Positions 20,131-30,900 of a DNA stretch of 64,000 nucleotides are shown here, piece by piece. The position numbers were made by a program, and so were the translations under genes. Position 1 is the first letter of the stretch. Each line of letters starts with the position of its first letter. This DNA is from Diplonema japonicum (lineage: Eukaryota; Euglenozoa; Diplonemea; Diplonemida; Diplonemidae), in assembly GCA_964019335.1 (NCBI GenBank), contig OZ025661.1, positions 62,001-126,000 of the forward strand. Reading direction: 5' to 3'. The notes under the pieces were generated by a model that saw only the letters and a program-made list of their open reading frames with translations, searched no databases and was not told where the DNA came from.

Positions 20131-21174
20131 GTTACTCAGAGCTGAACGGCGGGGGTTGTTGATAAGAAATAATTGTAAAAAAGAAAGAAAAAAAGGGAAA
20201 GAAAAAAAAAAGGATAAAACTGATTTTGTGTGCCTGCTGCATCGGTTCGTTGCGACTCTAAAAAAAGGGGAAAGCAAGAAAAAAAAGAAGAAAAAAATCT
20301 ATAAAAAAAAAGGAAGAATTAAAAAAAAAAAAAAAGAAGAGAGGAAGAAGGGAGAAGAAAAAAAAAGGGGGGAAACGAACTAGTTACCGTCTCTCGACGT
20401 TTTGCGTCCTATTTTCTTTTTTTTTTTTTTTCCCTCTTTTCTTCTTCTTCTTTTTTTTCCCTGTTTCTCGTATCCTTTTTCTTTTTGTTTTCCTTCTTTT
20501 TTCCCATTCACCGCATTTGTTAGGTGTATAACTCATGTCTCTGCGATCTCAGAGCTCATCCTGGCAACAAAATGGCACACCCGCAAGAACATATCATACC
20601 AAAAGAAGAAAACACAGAAGGGGGGGCAACTCTTCTCACCACAAGAGGGGACAAAAAAAAGCGTGCGAGAAATCTGGAGAACCCCTTTTTTTTTTGAAAA
20701 AGAAAGGAGAATTAGATCGTTCGTTTGTACAGGCTAGTGGAGGGGGTAGAGCTCAAGAAAAGACAATCCCCCCAAGGACAGCCGACTTGCAGTGTAGTGA
20801 TGTCCCTCTTCTGGGAGCATAGCATTCTCGAGAAAAAGAAAAAAAATGAGAAACAAGCAACCATCTTCATTTTATGATAACATATGATTATGTTCATGAA
20901 AAAACAAGATGGTCCCTTCTTTAGTTAACAAGACATACAGCCTAGTCTTGCAGCTTCCGCTCACAAGGTGAAAGAATGTGGGACCAAAAACCAGCGGCCT
21001 TCAAAAAGAATCCTCCGGGGGGCAAAGAGCCTTCCGAATTTCTTTTTTCTTTTTATACATTTCACGCGTGATCACAGCAGAAGGAAGTAGTCCATAAATG
21101 TATATGTATCTACCATTCGATGCCTGTCGGCCGTGAGTGAGGACAGAAACGTTTAGACAGTAGCTCTCATGCGT
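20131..21174. other. Intergenic, purine-rich low-complexity DNA
   Basis: About 1 kb. 20160-20390 is almost all A and G on the plus strand, 20400-20520 is T/C-rich. Frames there encode only Lys/Glu or Phe/Ser runs. No gene seen. Confidence 0.5.
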
Positions 21175-23595
21175 TTAGCATAACGAGAGCTGTACCAAGT
21201 AGTATGGCTTTGTCTCTATGCTGCCCAGTGAGAGAGAGATAGAAGAATTGGGGTTGAGTGCAGGCCAGTACTGGGGCTGCAGGAAGGTGAACTTCTGGAG
21301 GTACTCGCGGGTGGAAGGGAGCACCTTCAGGGTCAGCGGTGTCGAAGGGCTAAGAATGCCAGGAAGCTCATCCACAAGTTTTGTGTAACTCACCTGCATG
21401 CTACCGTCACCGTTGTACCCTGTGAACCAGTTGTCCGTGATGAGGTACGTCTTGTTGTAGTAGAGCCTTGCAGCGTCGCCCTGGTAGGGTATCTCGATGA
21501 AGTAATCGAGGTCACCAGTGGGAACTTCTGAAGTGAGCTGCAGACTGAACACCGCAGCCGCCTCCCACTCTGCCGCGTTGGGTTCAATAGTGAAGTTCGC
21601 ACTGGAGTACATCAGTGCCCTCGGCGGCCCTGCAGGGGCACGCTGGGTGACCTTGACAGTGGGCAGGGGGGCGCTCTTGAACGGGATTGAGAACTTCCAG
21701 AAGTAACCATCGTCGGAGGGGATCTGGCAGACACCGTCCATCGAAATGTTCATTTTCGGGAAGAGAGACAGATAGCTGTCACCGTTGACCGTGTCCCCCT
21801 CCACGAACACCTTCGTCCCGTTCGTCACTACTGCCTGCACATCACTCGACGAGATGGCGAAAAACGGCACGCTGTTGATCACGCCTTCCCATAAACGCAG
21901 CGAGTCCTCCTCGCTGAGCACAAGGTACGTCACTGTCAGCCCCAAAGAGTTGATGATCTCGATCGCGCATTCCCTGGATGCCTCGAACCCGCTGAAAATG
22001 AACAAGCCGTTCTTCAGCACCTTCTGCCCCTTGTACGCCACCACCACGTCCACGTACTCAAATGGCAGTGCGATCACAGGGGCGATGCCGTTTGTCTGCT
22101 TCAAGATGACGACCTTTCCTGTCACAAGCATCCTCGAATGGAGCAGCTCTGCCGTCGCATACTTGATGCTCTCGAAGTTGAAGGGCCACGTGAACCACGC
22201 ACCCGACTGCACCGTGACGTCGCTGCCCGGGATGCTCAACGTTTCCCCCGGGAGGTTCACCGTGAACCCGCCCTGCACTGTCTTCGCGGACAGAGGGTTG
22301 AGCCTCTCGTAGTTGTTAACAAAAATGAAGCCCGCCGTACCGTTGCTGCGCACAGTCCATCTCAGCGTTGTGTTGTCGCCAGGGATGGGCGACGGAAGCA
22401 CTTCGGGCTGGAACACGTCACAGGTGGTGAGGAACGAGCCATAGGTTTTCAGGAATATGTTCTGCCTGCGCATGGTGTGGTAGTGCGGTCGAAGCTGCCC
22501 GAACTCCCCTATGGGTGCGTAGAAGTCGTACGTTTTGCTTGGCATCGGGTTTGCAGGGCCCGAAGGCTGGAAGGTCGACTCCTGGTAGCCGTCTTTAGGA
22601 GCATCCCCAGACGCCGCCTCGGGGTTGTTCCCACCGTGGTAGAGGTAGTATCCGATCCAGTTGAGACCTGAACCTATCTTATAGTGGTGCCAGGTGGGCA
22701 TGTCGTTGGGTGTCATGTGCGGGCGGTGGTTGTAGGCAACCTCCATCCCAGAACCTATCTCGACGCCGAGGGGAGGGAACCTGCTGTTCGGTGCGGGGGT
22801 GAAGAAGTAGCCCGAGGAGCTGGGTTCGGGCTTCATGGATGTCGTCCAAAATCTGTCGGGATACTCCCCTTCGAAGTAAAGGAAGGGGTAGTTTGCAGGT
22901 GCGTCAAGAGTGCTAACGGCAGTGAAGAAAGGCGGTCTGATGCCCAGACCGATGGCCACCGTCCGCATCTGCTCCAAGATCTCCCAGTCTGGGTACCCAT
23001 CGTAGTCGCCGAGCTGAGCAAAGATGATGGGGCCGCCATCTTTGAAGTAAAGGCCGTCGAGTTGTGCAGCCAGCTGCTTAAACCACGAGGTGGCGAAGGA
23101 AACGTACTCCGTGTTGTTCTGACGGAGGGGGAAGTTGCCGTCTTTAGAAGCACGAACAAGCCAGTCGGGGTGCCCTGCATTACGTGACTCACCGAAATCC
23201 CAAGGCCCTATGCGCACCATGACCTTGAACCCGAGCTCGTCACAAAGCTTCACAAAGGACCGAATATCCCTTCTACCTTCAAAGCTGAACTTGCCTTCCA
23301 CTTCCTCATGGTGCACCCAGAACGCGTACGTCTGCACCATGGTGATTCCTCCCGCCTTCATTTTCTGCAGGGCAGGCTTCCACATTGACTGGGGCATTCT
23401 TGCATATTGGGCTTCTCCGCCCACTCCATACCACCCTTCACCGTTGAGCGTCACACTCCTATTAGTCGCACTCATAACGTCCCCACTGGGGCTTACATTG
23501 TCCGCAATTGGAAACAGCAAAGGCACCGTGGGTTGTGGGCCACCGATGTTAACCACAGCACCTGACAGAACATGAACGAGCACAGCCAGTAACAT
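21175..23595 (-). CDS. GH35 beta-galactosidase-like secreted protein, probably lacking the acid/base Glu
   Basis: 806 residues from the ATG at 23595, giving a signal peptide (MLLAVLVHVLSGAVV); a more upstream ATG would bury it. Seen: a GGEAQYARMPQSMWKPALQKM start of the TIM barrel, TYAFWVHHEEVEGKFSFEG, VMVRIGPWDFGE, GGPIIFAQLGDYDGYPDW, GVEIGSGMEVAYNHRP and a YYLYHGGNNPEA loop. Known: these are the sites of family GH35, in which the acid/base Glu follows 'GGPI..Q-x-E-N-E-Y'. Here that string reads QLGDYDG, with no Glu. The nucleophile-type Glu (GVEIGSG) appears kept. C-terminal beta-rich domains follow, as in longer GH35 proteins. Several N-x-S/T sites. Inference: extracellular or vacuolar glycan binding, or altered catalysis. 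Confidence 0.8.
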   Translation of the reverse strand: MLLAVLVHVLSGAVVNIGGPQPTVPLLFPIADNVSPSGDVMSATNRSVTLNGEGWYGVGGEAQYARMPQSMWKPALQKMKAGGITMVQTYAFWVHHEEVEGKFSFEGRRDIRSFVKLCDELGFKVMVRIGPWDFGESRNAGHPDWLVRASKDGNFPLRQNNTEYVSFATSWFKQLAAQLDGLYFKDGGPIIFAQLGDYDGYPDWEILEQMRTVAIGLGIRPPFFTAVSTLDAPANYPFLYFEGEYPDRFWTTSMKPEPSSSGYFFTPAPNSRFPPLGVEIGSGMEVAYNHRPHMTPNDMPTWHHYKIGSGLNWIGYYLYHGGNNPEAASGDAPKDGYQESTFQPSGPANPMPSKTYDFYAPIGEFGQLRPHYHTMRRQNIFLKTYGSFLTTCDVFQPEVLPSPIPGDNTTLRWTVRSNGTAGFIFVNNYERLNPLSAKTVQGGFTVNLPGETLSIPGSDVTVQSGAWFTWPFNFESIKYATAELLHSRMLVTGKVVILKQTNGIAPVIALPFEYVDVVVAYKGQKVLKNGLFIFSGFEASRECAIEIINSLGLTVTYLVLSEEDSLRLWEGVINSVPFFAISSSDVQAVVTNGTKVFVEGDTVNGDSYLSLFPKMNISMDGVCQIPSDDGYFWKFSIPFKSAPLPTVKVTQRAPAGPPRALMYSSANFTIEPNAAEWEAAAVFSLQLTSEVPTGDLDYFIEIPYQGDAARLYYNKTYLITDNWFTGYNGDGSMQVSYTKLVDELPGILSPSTPLTLKVLPSTREYLQKFTFLQPQYWPALNPNSSISLSLGSIETKPYYLVQLSLC

Positions 23596-23636
23596 GATGG
23601 TCAGGGGACGTGTGGGGGGAGCTCGACTGCTAGGGA

Positions 23637-23646
23637 CTGTGGTGTG
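23637..23646 (-). promoter_or_regulatory. Shared leader acceptor motif CACACCACAG (GH35-like gene)
   Basis: Minus strand reads CTCCAGTCACCACACCACAG just upstream of the GH35-like gene, differing from the CPOX leader only by a CAC insertion. Confidence 0.4.
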
Positions 23647-23789
23647 GTGACTGGAGATACAAATACAAGACAACGAAGAAATAAAAGTCCAACTACAAAA
23701 GAAAAGAGACTCATCAGAAAAAAAAAAAAAAAAAAAAAAAAAAGAGATGAGATAAAGGAGGTTCCTGTTTTGGAACGTCCCCCTTGTCT

Positions 23790-24742
23790 CTACTTATCTA
23801 CCCCTTTCTCCCTCGGCCTTTCTTTCTTTTTTGGCTGTGTTGCCTTCCTCAAAGTATCCTCCCTTTCTTCTTGCCACTTTCTGCCCAGTTTCTTAAGGTC
23901 CTTCTTGGTTTTCTCTGATGCAAAAACTGGCCTTCTGTTCCATCCCAGACTCTTCTTCGCACCTATGGTTCTAAGCGCGTGGTTCTTCTTGCTCTCCGCT
24001 GGGAAGATCCGCTTGCCTCTGACCTTCTTCTGTATGCGTGCTGTGTCCCACCCTTCTTGGATTCTTTCCAGGAGGCCGTGGAAACTCCGCGCTTTCTTCT
24101 GTATCATGTCTAGATCACCCTTCTTCCCCGTGATCGGCTCGACGCCCAGCGTGTTCTCGAAGTCTAGTACGAGTTCCATTGTGGTGACTGTCGTCTTCCT
24201 CGGTCCATCGTACCACTTCAGCTTTTTGAGCCACTTGACGATGTCTTCACCGTGCTTCATCATCAGGCTCCCGCTCACATGCTTCCTCAGCTCCTTCCAT
24301 TCAGGTGGCGCATGAGCGTTTCCTTCCGTTATCTGTTCCCAGGGGTGCGTCGTGTACGTTTCTAGCTTTCTCTTGTCCTGGAGAAGCTGGTCCCGTTTTG
24401 CCACCACTTCCAGCAGGTAGTATTGCGTCTTCCTCAGCCGGTGTTGGTGTGTTCGGTGACCACGCGGGAGCGTTCCATGTAGCTGCATGCAGATTGGCAT
24501 TTCCGTCTTGTTGGCCACTACTTCTGCATGTACTTCCTTCTGTTGCACCTCCTTCGCCACACTGCATTCCCATAATGCGTGTCGCAGCATGTTGCTCTCG
24601 TCCTCCTCCGCACCGCACGCGTCGCATGTGACTTCGTCTGTTGTTGGTCTCTTGTTCACACGCTCGTGTGTCTCGTCCCCTTCCTCTTCCGAGCTGTCCT
24701 CGCTTTCGCTCTGCTCGCCCTCTGGGGGTGGTACCCGTCTGG
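23790..24742 (-). mobile_element. 5'-truncated LINE ORF2 fragment (C-terminal zinc knuckle region)
   Basis: An open frame of about 315 residues without a convincing start. It begins right after a T-run ending CCAG on the minus strand. Contains CDACGAEEDESNMLRHALWE followed by C (C-x2-C-x11-H-x4-C), a Q-LHGTLPRGH strand and a C-terminal block RGKRIFPAE...GWNRRPVFA. The same order and motifs occur in the LINE at 56.3-60.2 kb (LRHQLYEC; LHAILPRGH; KKRRPFPADE; FSRRPIFA), so both are diverged copies of one non-LTR family. No endonuclease or RT domain is left here. The frame is open through the site that is a stop codon in the other copy. No terminal poly(A) in the expected orientation. Confidence 0.65.
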
Positions 24743-24744
24743 AA

Positions 24745-24778
<34 letters not shown>

Positions 24779-24820
24779 ACATTTAAGGGTACCTGCGGTA
24801 TGTGGCAGGACGCCTGACTG

Positions 24821-24863
<43 letters not shown>

Positions 24864-24964
24864 ACTAAACATAACAGTACCTCTTTTCTTTTCTTTTTTC
24901 TTTCGTCGTCTCATGGAAATAAGACACCCAAATGATTCGGATCAGTAAACACAGAAACACCGCT
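24743..24964. repeat. Two long A-tracts between LINE fragment and giant gene
   Basis: Plus-strand A-tracts of about 30 nt (from 24744) and about 40 nt (from 24821) flank a 40-nt unique segment. Seen from the minus strand, each T-run ends in CAG, as an intron acceptor would. Confidence 0.6.
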
Positions 24965-27900
24965 CTACAAGCTGTCATCATCGATGTCAAGCTCTATCCT
25001 CCTTGGGGTATGGGTGGGTTCCGAAACGGCATTCTCGTCAGTAACAGCTGTAGGGGAGGTGCCTTCCTCCTGAGAGAGGACGTCGGCAAGTACCTTAGAG
25101 GCACGAGGTTTGTTCATCTTAAGCACTGACGGCTTCTCAACTTTCGTGATGGTTCCGGTGGCAACTACGGACTTGCGGGTGAACCATCCCTCGGAGCCAA
25201 GTAGTTCCAATCTCCTTTTTTGTTCTTCGACTTCTCTTTCTTTGCGAAGCCTTTTGAACCGCAGGGCTTGCTCCACGGTTGTTGCCTTCGCGGCATCGTA
25301 CTCGTCTTCATCTTCCGACGACATTTCAGGGTCTTTCATGGTGTACCCCACCTTCTTGAGCAAGGGGCCGAGGGTCTGATAGGCCTTGATGCGTGATACC
25401 TTGACAACCTCCTCCCACGTCACATCGCCGTCGCCGTCGGAGTCCAAGATGTCCAGCACTTGCTCCTTGCCAGCATCAAAGACCATCACCCATGCAAAGG
25501 TTGCAAGCGTTCCAAGATTAATGGACAAGATCAACAGTGTGACAATGACTTCACCAACACCTCGCAAATCATACTCCTCACCGTACAGCATCGACAGGTT
25601 CAGCGACAGTGCAACGCTAGCCAACGCCAAGTTCTCCAAAGCCCACAGCCTGCTGTACATGAACGGCCGAGCAAAGATATTCAACATCAAGAACGCAGTC
25701 ATCAGCCACAACCCGAACAGTGTTCGGTACACTTGCACACTGCCTCCTTCAAAGAAGACCAGGATGAACACCACAAGCATCTTCCTGAACATTACCACCA
25801 TTTCCCAATAGTATCTGTTCAGCCGATACCCTGAGTACAGGAATCCCAGCAGTGCATTTGTTTTCTTCTTCAGCAGTCCATGCCCTGTGAACCCTCCGTA
25901 CTTGAACAGTAACAACCCGCCGCCTACAGGGATGCCTACACCGTAAACCATAAAGAAGACCTGTGCAAGGAATTTCCATCTGGCATATTTGTCGGTGTCG
26001 CAGGATATCTTCATGTCTGCCGACAGGTAGGACTCCTGCAGGTCGGCGATGTGCTCGCACTTCATCAGCGTTGCGATCTCCGTCATGAGACGGGGGTACA
26101 CGAGGAAGATCACCACCAGCACAGTCACGATGTAAACCTCGATCACACCCTGCCCGCGTTCCTTTTCGAACCGAACCTTCCCGGCAGTGGTTGTGCAATC
26201 ATAGTCAGGCTGCTCCTGCTGCAGCACGATCTTGCGCAACACCTTTTTGCTAGCAATAGACGCATGATGCGTGTTTGGGTGCCTGGCCGTCTTGTGGAAG
26301 TATCTCGGCCCCGTCCCCTCCATCTCCGTGTGGATGACGCGGTGGCACGTCTGGCACATCAACTCACCAGAGAGTACCGGTTTGAACGCTGAATCTTGGT
26401 TCTTCTTCTTTTTCTGGATCTGCTCCGAACGCTCTTCATTCTTCCTAGCGGTGCCCGACGGTTGGAAGAAGGGGAAGGTTCGCTCTTTCCAGGGGAGGTC
26501 TGGCTCGCGTTCTTCTCCGCACAGGTCGCAAGCGATGATGGCAAAGTCTGAGTGGCAAATGGTGCATTTGAACAGCCCCTCGTCGGGACAAGCACCACCG
26601 ACATACTCGTCTTCTGTCACCGCTTCGAACTCAGTCCAACATTTCGCAAGGATCAAACGTATCTTGTCCCCACGTTGGACATTCATCTTCGGATCGAACA
26701 ACACCCAGCCGTCCACAAACGAAGGTGACAGCACTTCGTGCTCCACTTCTAAGCGTTCTGCGTTCTTCCCGTTCACCTTCATCACGCAGTCATCTAAGCT
26801 TGGTAGTGGCTCTTGCCCAAACTTTTCAACACCAGTCAATTTTATGAAGAATTTGAACAACCCTTTCCTGATGTTGATTTTAACTATCTCACCAGTACTC
26901 ATCGAGTTCAGTGCCAAGTGCCTGATCTCGCCTCTCCCAGGCATACAATGGCAGAGCTGTGGCCCATTTCCTAAGATACCTACAGCACCGGAAAGCTGGC
27001 CCCTCAGAGCAGCCTTCCCTTCATCATGCAACTTCTTTTCTCGCTTGCGCAGGACGGTGTCCTCGATGTCCCTTCTGATGTTTCGCCATTTCTTTCTTGG
27101 CTCGAGCCGCTTCGCTTGTTTGTCGAACTGCAAGCTCTTCAGCTTGTCGTCGGTCTTGTTCAGCTGTCGGGTGACCGCTTCGATGTCGCGTGCTACAGTG
27201 CAGGACAGGAGCTTCTTCTGAAGTTCGGCGAGCTTCGTTTGCAGCTGGTCAAGGAGGATCCTGTCCTCAACTTCCAGGTAGCGTGCCTTTTCGTGCCTCT
27301 CCTCCCATGTCATCTCGCCTTTCCATGCCTGCCGTCCTGTCATGTCCATGGCCTTGATTCTGAAGTAGCTGTCTATCTTACATATTTTGTCAAATGCCTT
27401 TATGTCGGCCTTGCTTCGTTTGGGTCGCGATGCCGACTCCCTGAAGTACCCCCAGATCTTTGTGGCATGATCTGTTTCCACCACTGCACGCCAGCAGTCG
27501 TCGTGGTACTCAAGGCCCTTCACGACACCGGTCTGCCATTCTTCGGTGCTTGCGTCACGCACCTCGACATGCTCGCCTGTGTTGAGGCACTGCTCTCCGT
27601 CGATTTCCAACACGATGGAAGGAAGGGAAACGAGCTGTGAGTTCTGTGACAAAATACCTTTTTCTTGCTCATCATCACCACGATGCTCAAGGGGTACAGA
27701 CGGCTCACTCACAGGTGGTGGGCTGGGCTCATCCGACGTCTCGACATTATCAAGCACACTCTGCTTCGGAGACTCGCTCGACTCGGGCTCGTCGTTGCTT
27801 GACAGCTGTTCGTACCCTCCTTTCTTGCTGTTCTTCCGCTTTACCAATGTGTCTTCTATATCGTCCGCCCTGCGTTGCCAGTCCTCCATCCCCGCAACTT

Positions 27901-30900
27901 CCTCGGGTTTATCCCACTTTGACTCACCAGTTTCGATGTTCTTCCAGTATGATCTGTTGTACCGTTTTGACACCTTTAGGACCCATTTGCAGTCAGGCTT
28001 CTCCTCGTAGAGAGTCTTCTTCTTCTCTTCGTACTCCTTGATGTATTCATCTCCTCCTAGAAGCAAGTCTTGAGCCTGGGCAGCTATTTCTTGTTTCTCT
28101 GTTTCTGTTCCCGTTTGAAGGATGCGCAGTGCTTCGGCGGTTTCTTCCTCGGCCAGCTCCTGGGCTTCTTTTTCTAAATCTTTGAGTTTTTTGAACTGCT
28201 CCGCTTTCGTTTGCTGCTGTTGTTTTACAACCTCGGGGTGGTCCCCCCAGCCAGACTGCATGGTGGACCCCTTTTGTACCTCATCATCTGTGATGAGGTC
28301 CCCGCCCCCGAAAGGCGTGTTGTCGTCTTGTGCGGAGCTCCCGTCGTCTTCTTCCTCATTTTCTTCGTCTTTTTCCTCGTCTAGACGAGTGAATGACTGA
28401 CGTACTTCTTTGTCGAATACAGGGACAGGCTTCCCTGAGTTAAGAGCATGCATCTGTGCGATTTGCTGCTCTGCATCGTTTGCTTCGATCCCTATGCTGT
28501 TCCTGCGTGTCCTGATGTCCACCAGGCTAACCATCGCTTTCTTTTTCCTGAGCAGCTTCTTTAGTGCAATAACCCCGGCAACAAACCCCGGTAGCACCAA
28601 GATGAATACCGGCACGATCATCCACATCTGGAACACCTGATACTGGTCAAAGCCTGTCGCGCAGCTGAACCCACCAAAGTTGGTGGACCCCGAAGGCTTG
28701 TCTTGAATGTCCAAGATGTTATTCACCATATCTTTCACTTTAGTCTGTTTTTGGTGTGCCGTGCGTTGGCCCTTCGTTGACATACCTGGAACTCGCGCAT
28801 GAGGGTCGCTGTCTGGAGGTAATTCATGAGAATCTTGATGATGATTGACAGGCGCGATTTTTGCTGTAACAGTGAATTGAGGATGGTTTAAAAAGGCCTA
28901 CCTTCCCACCGCTGTCAAGGTTTGTTTTCACCATCACCACAATTACAATGAGGATTGCCAGTGTGAACAGCACAACAACAATAATCGACTGCTCCAAGGC
29001 CGGACACTGTGTGCAGGTGGTCCCGGTGCGGCCCCACCCAGGGATGCAAACAGCACAGAGGGGGCCCATGGTGCCTTTCTTGCACAAGTTATTGCCGGCC
29101 AGTCTTCGGTCAGGAGCATCGCAGTTTGTGTCCTTGCAAGCATAAAACTGCACGTCAAGCTCTGTGGCCCTCCAGTATCCAATCATCGATTTAAGGAACA
29201 CAGTTCCGTCGCAGACACCGCCTGTCGGACACGGCAGGCAGTGCATCGAGAAGTTTAAAGCAAAGTAAGCGATTCCACCTAGGGGCGTGCACGGTGCCCG
29301 CGTCAGTTCGTGAGACACAGGCGGCAAGTTGCTGTACGTTGGCTGCGCGATGGAGTACGTCACCTTGTACTTGATGCCGTGCCAGATCCCCGAGATGATC
29401 AACCCTTTGAAATCTGCTCTCGCTGCCGCTGTCAGCGGTGACGACGTTATACTCAGTTGGCTATCTCCGCCCGTGTGGTATGGCGGGTCCAACGGCAGTA
29501 CGCGATTCAACGCCAACTTCGTGTAGTTTGGGTCCCCACCCAAGTCAGCAGGCATGAAAGTGAAATACGGTAGCCAGCACTGAGCAGAGTTTCCGTTGCA
29601 ACCCTGTTCGCCTGTGGCGCACGTGGCCACGCAGTTTGTCACACCATCGACAAGGGTAGTGCTAGAACCGCCTGGCTGAGTGGGGACACCAGTCACAATG
29701 AGCTGGTCAGACCGCGTCACTTCCCTAAACACCTTTGTCTGCCACCTTGCCTTAGGGTCGATGTCCGCCACAAGCCGCCTGGGCCGCGAGGGTATTGTAT
29801 GTAGCTCGTATGGCATAATATGCGCAACAACATCGATAGCTTCAGGCAGGTCGGTGTTCCCCAAGGGGTTCCCTGCAACATCCTTTATGGCAAGAGACGC
29901 TGCAGGGGCCATGGGTGACCTGCTGTCGGTGACAATAGCAGGCGGTTCAGTGAAGCCGAAGGTGTGGGGGATGTTCACCATAACGATGATGCGAATAGCG
30001 CCCCACGTGAGAGTAGGTGTAGTGAAGTTCAGGATGTACGTCCCTGTGACAGGGTAGCGCAGGGTAAAGTCTTGTATCCTGAGGAGCCCTGTCTCTGTCC
30101 ATGCCTTCTTGGTGCCGTTTAAAGGTGTTGTCTCCACGCAGTTCTCCCCACGGATCACGTCGCATTGCTGCATTATGAGATCAGAGCCAACCCTCGTGAC
30201 GTTCCTGGTCTCTGTCTTGGGCGGAAGCATGGTCAATGTCACCTCTACGTCTTTCGCAAACTGAGTGTCGAACCCGTTGCCCTCATATAGGTCACCACCC
30301 CCTGAGTCCTGCAGCACGATAAGCAGCTCACCAATGTTCACAACAGCTTCCGTGTTGTAACATCTCTTCGGAAGCAGAGATGTGTCTTCTGCATCGTATG
30401 GGCACGTGAACGAGTTGTCGAGAACAGTGTTGTTGGTCATGAAGCATACCCGGGACTCTTGGCACCCAGCAACAAGCCCCAGCTGTGTGGGCAGAGGTGA
30501 CTTCATCTGGAACGGTAGAGCGGATGAAGAAAAGTCCACGTTCGCCTCATCGAACAGCTGCAAGCCATGTGATCCAGTCCCTAGTGATTGCAGTACATGC
30601 GCCTTTCTCCCCGCCGTGGACGGGAGTGTCAGTGTTGACGTGCACGTGTCAACGTATGACACTGCAAGGAATGTACCACCCAGGGAGACCTTGAGTTGTC
30701 TTTTTGGCTGGAAGTCCCATCCTTTGAGGGTGATGCTTGCACCACCCGACAGCATCCCCCAGCTCGGCACCATCTTGCACAGTGTTTGCGAACAATTGCA
30801 GTCTGGGGCTCGGAGCGGTTCAGACACGAGATCAGGCAACAAAGGGCTTTTGATGCTGAAGACCATCTTGTACTTCACCGTCTGGTCGCCCCGGAAGAAT

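Noticed and set aside
22138-23187. Two plus-strand frames of about 170 codons
   Set aside because: Antisense to the GH35-like gene, Arg/Val-rich, no features.
23717-23744. Poly(A) tail of the LINE fragment
   Set aside because: The element reads on the minus strand, so a tail would be a T-run on the plus strand; this is an A-run, hence the wrong orientation.
26271-27221. 316-codon plus-strand frame
   Set aside because: Antisense to the giant gene's third exon; Ser/Pro/Phe-rich without domains. A shadow of the real frame.
28745-28785. Independent start codon for the 24965-28783 frame
   Set aside because: The ATG of that frame lies inside the donor GTATGTC of the preceding exon; splicing gives a better join to TM2, and a start there would lack a signal or family N-terminus.
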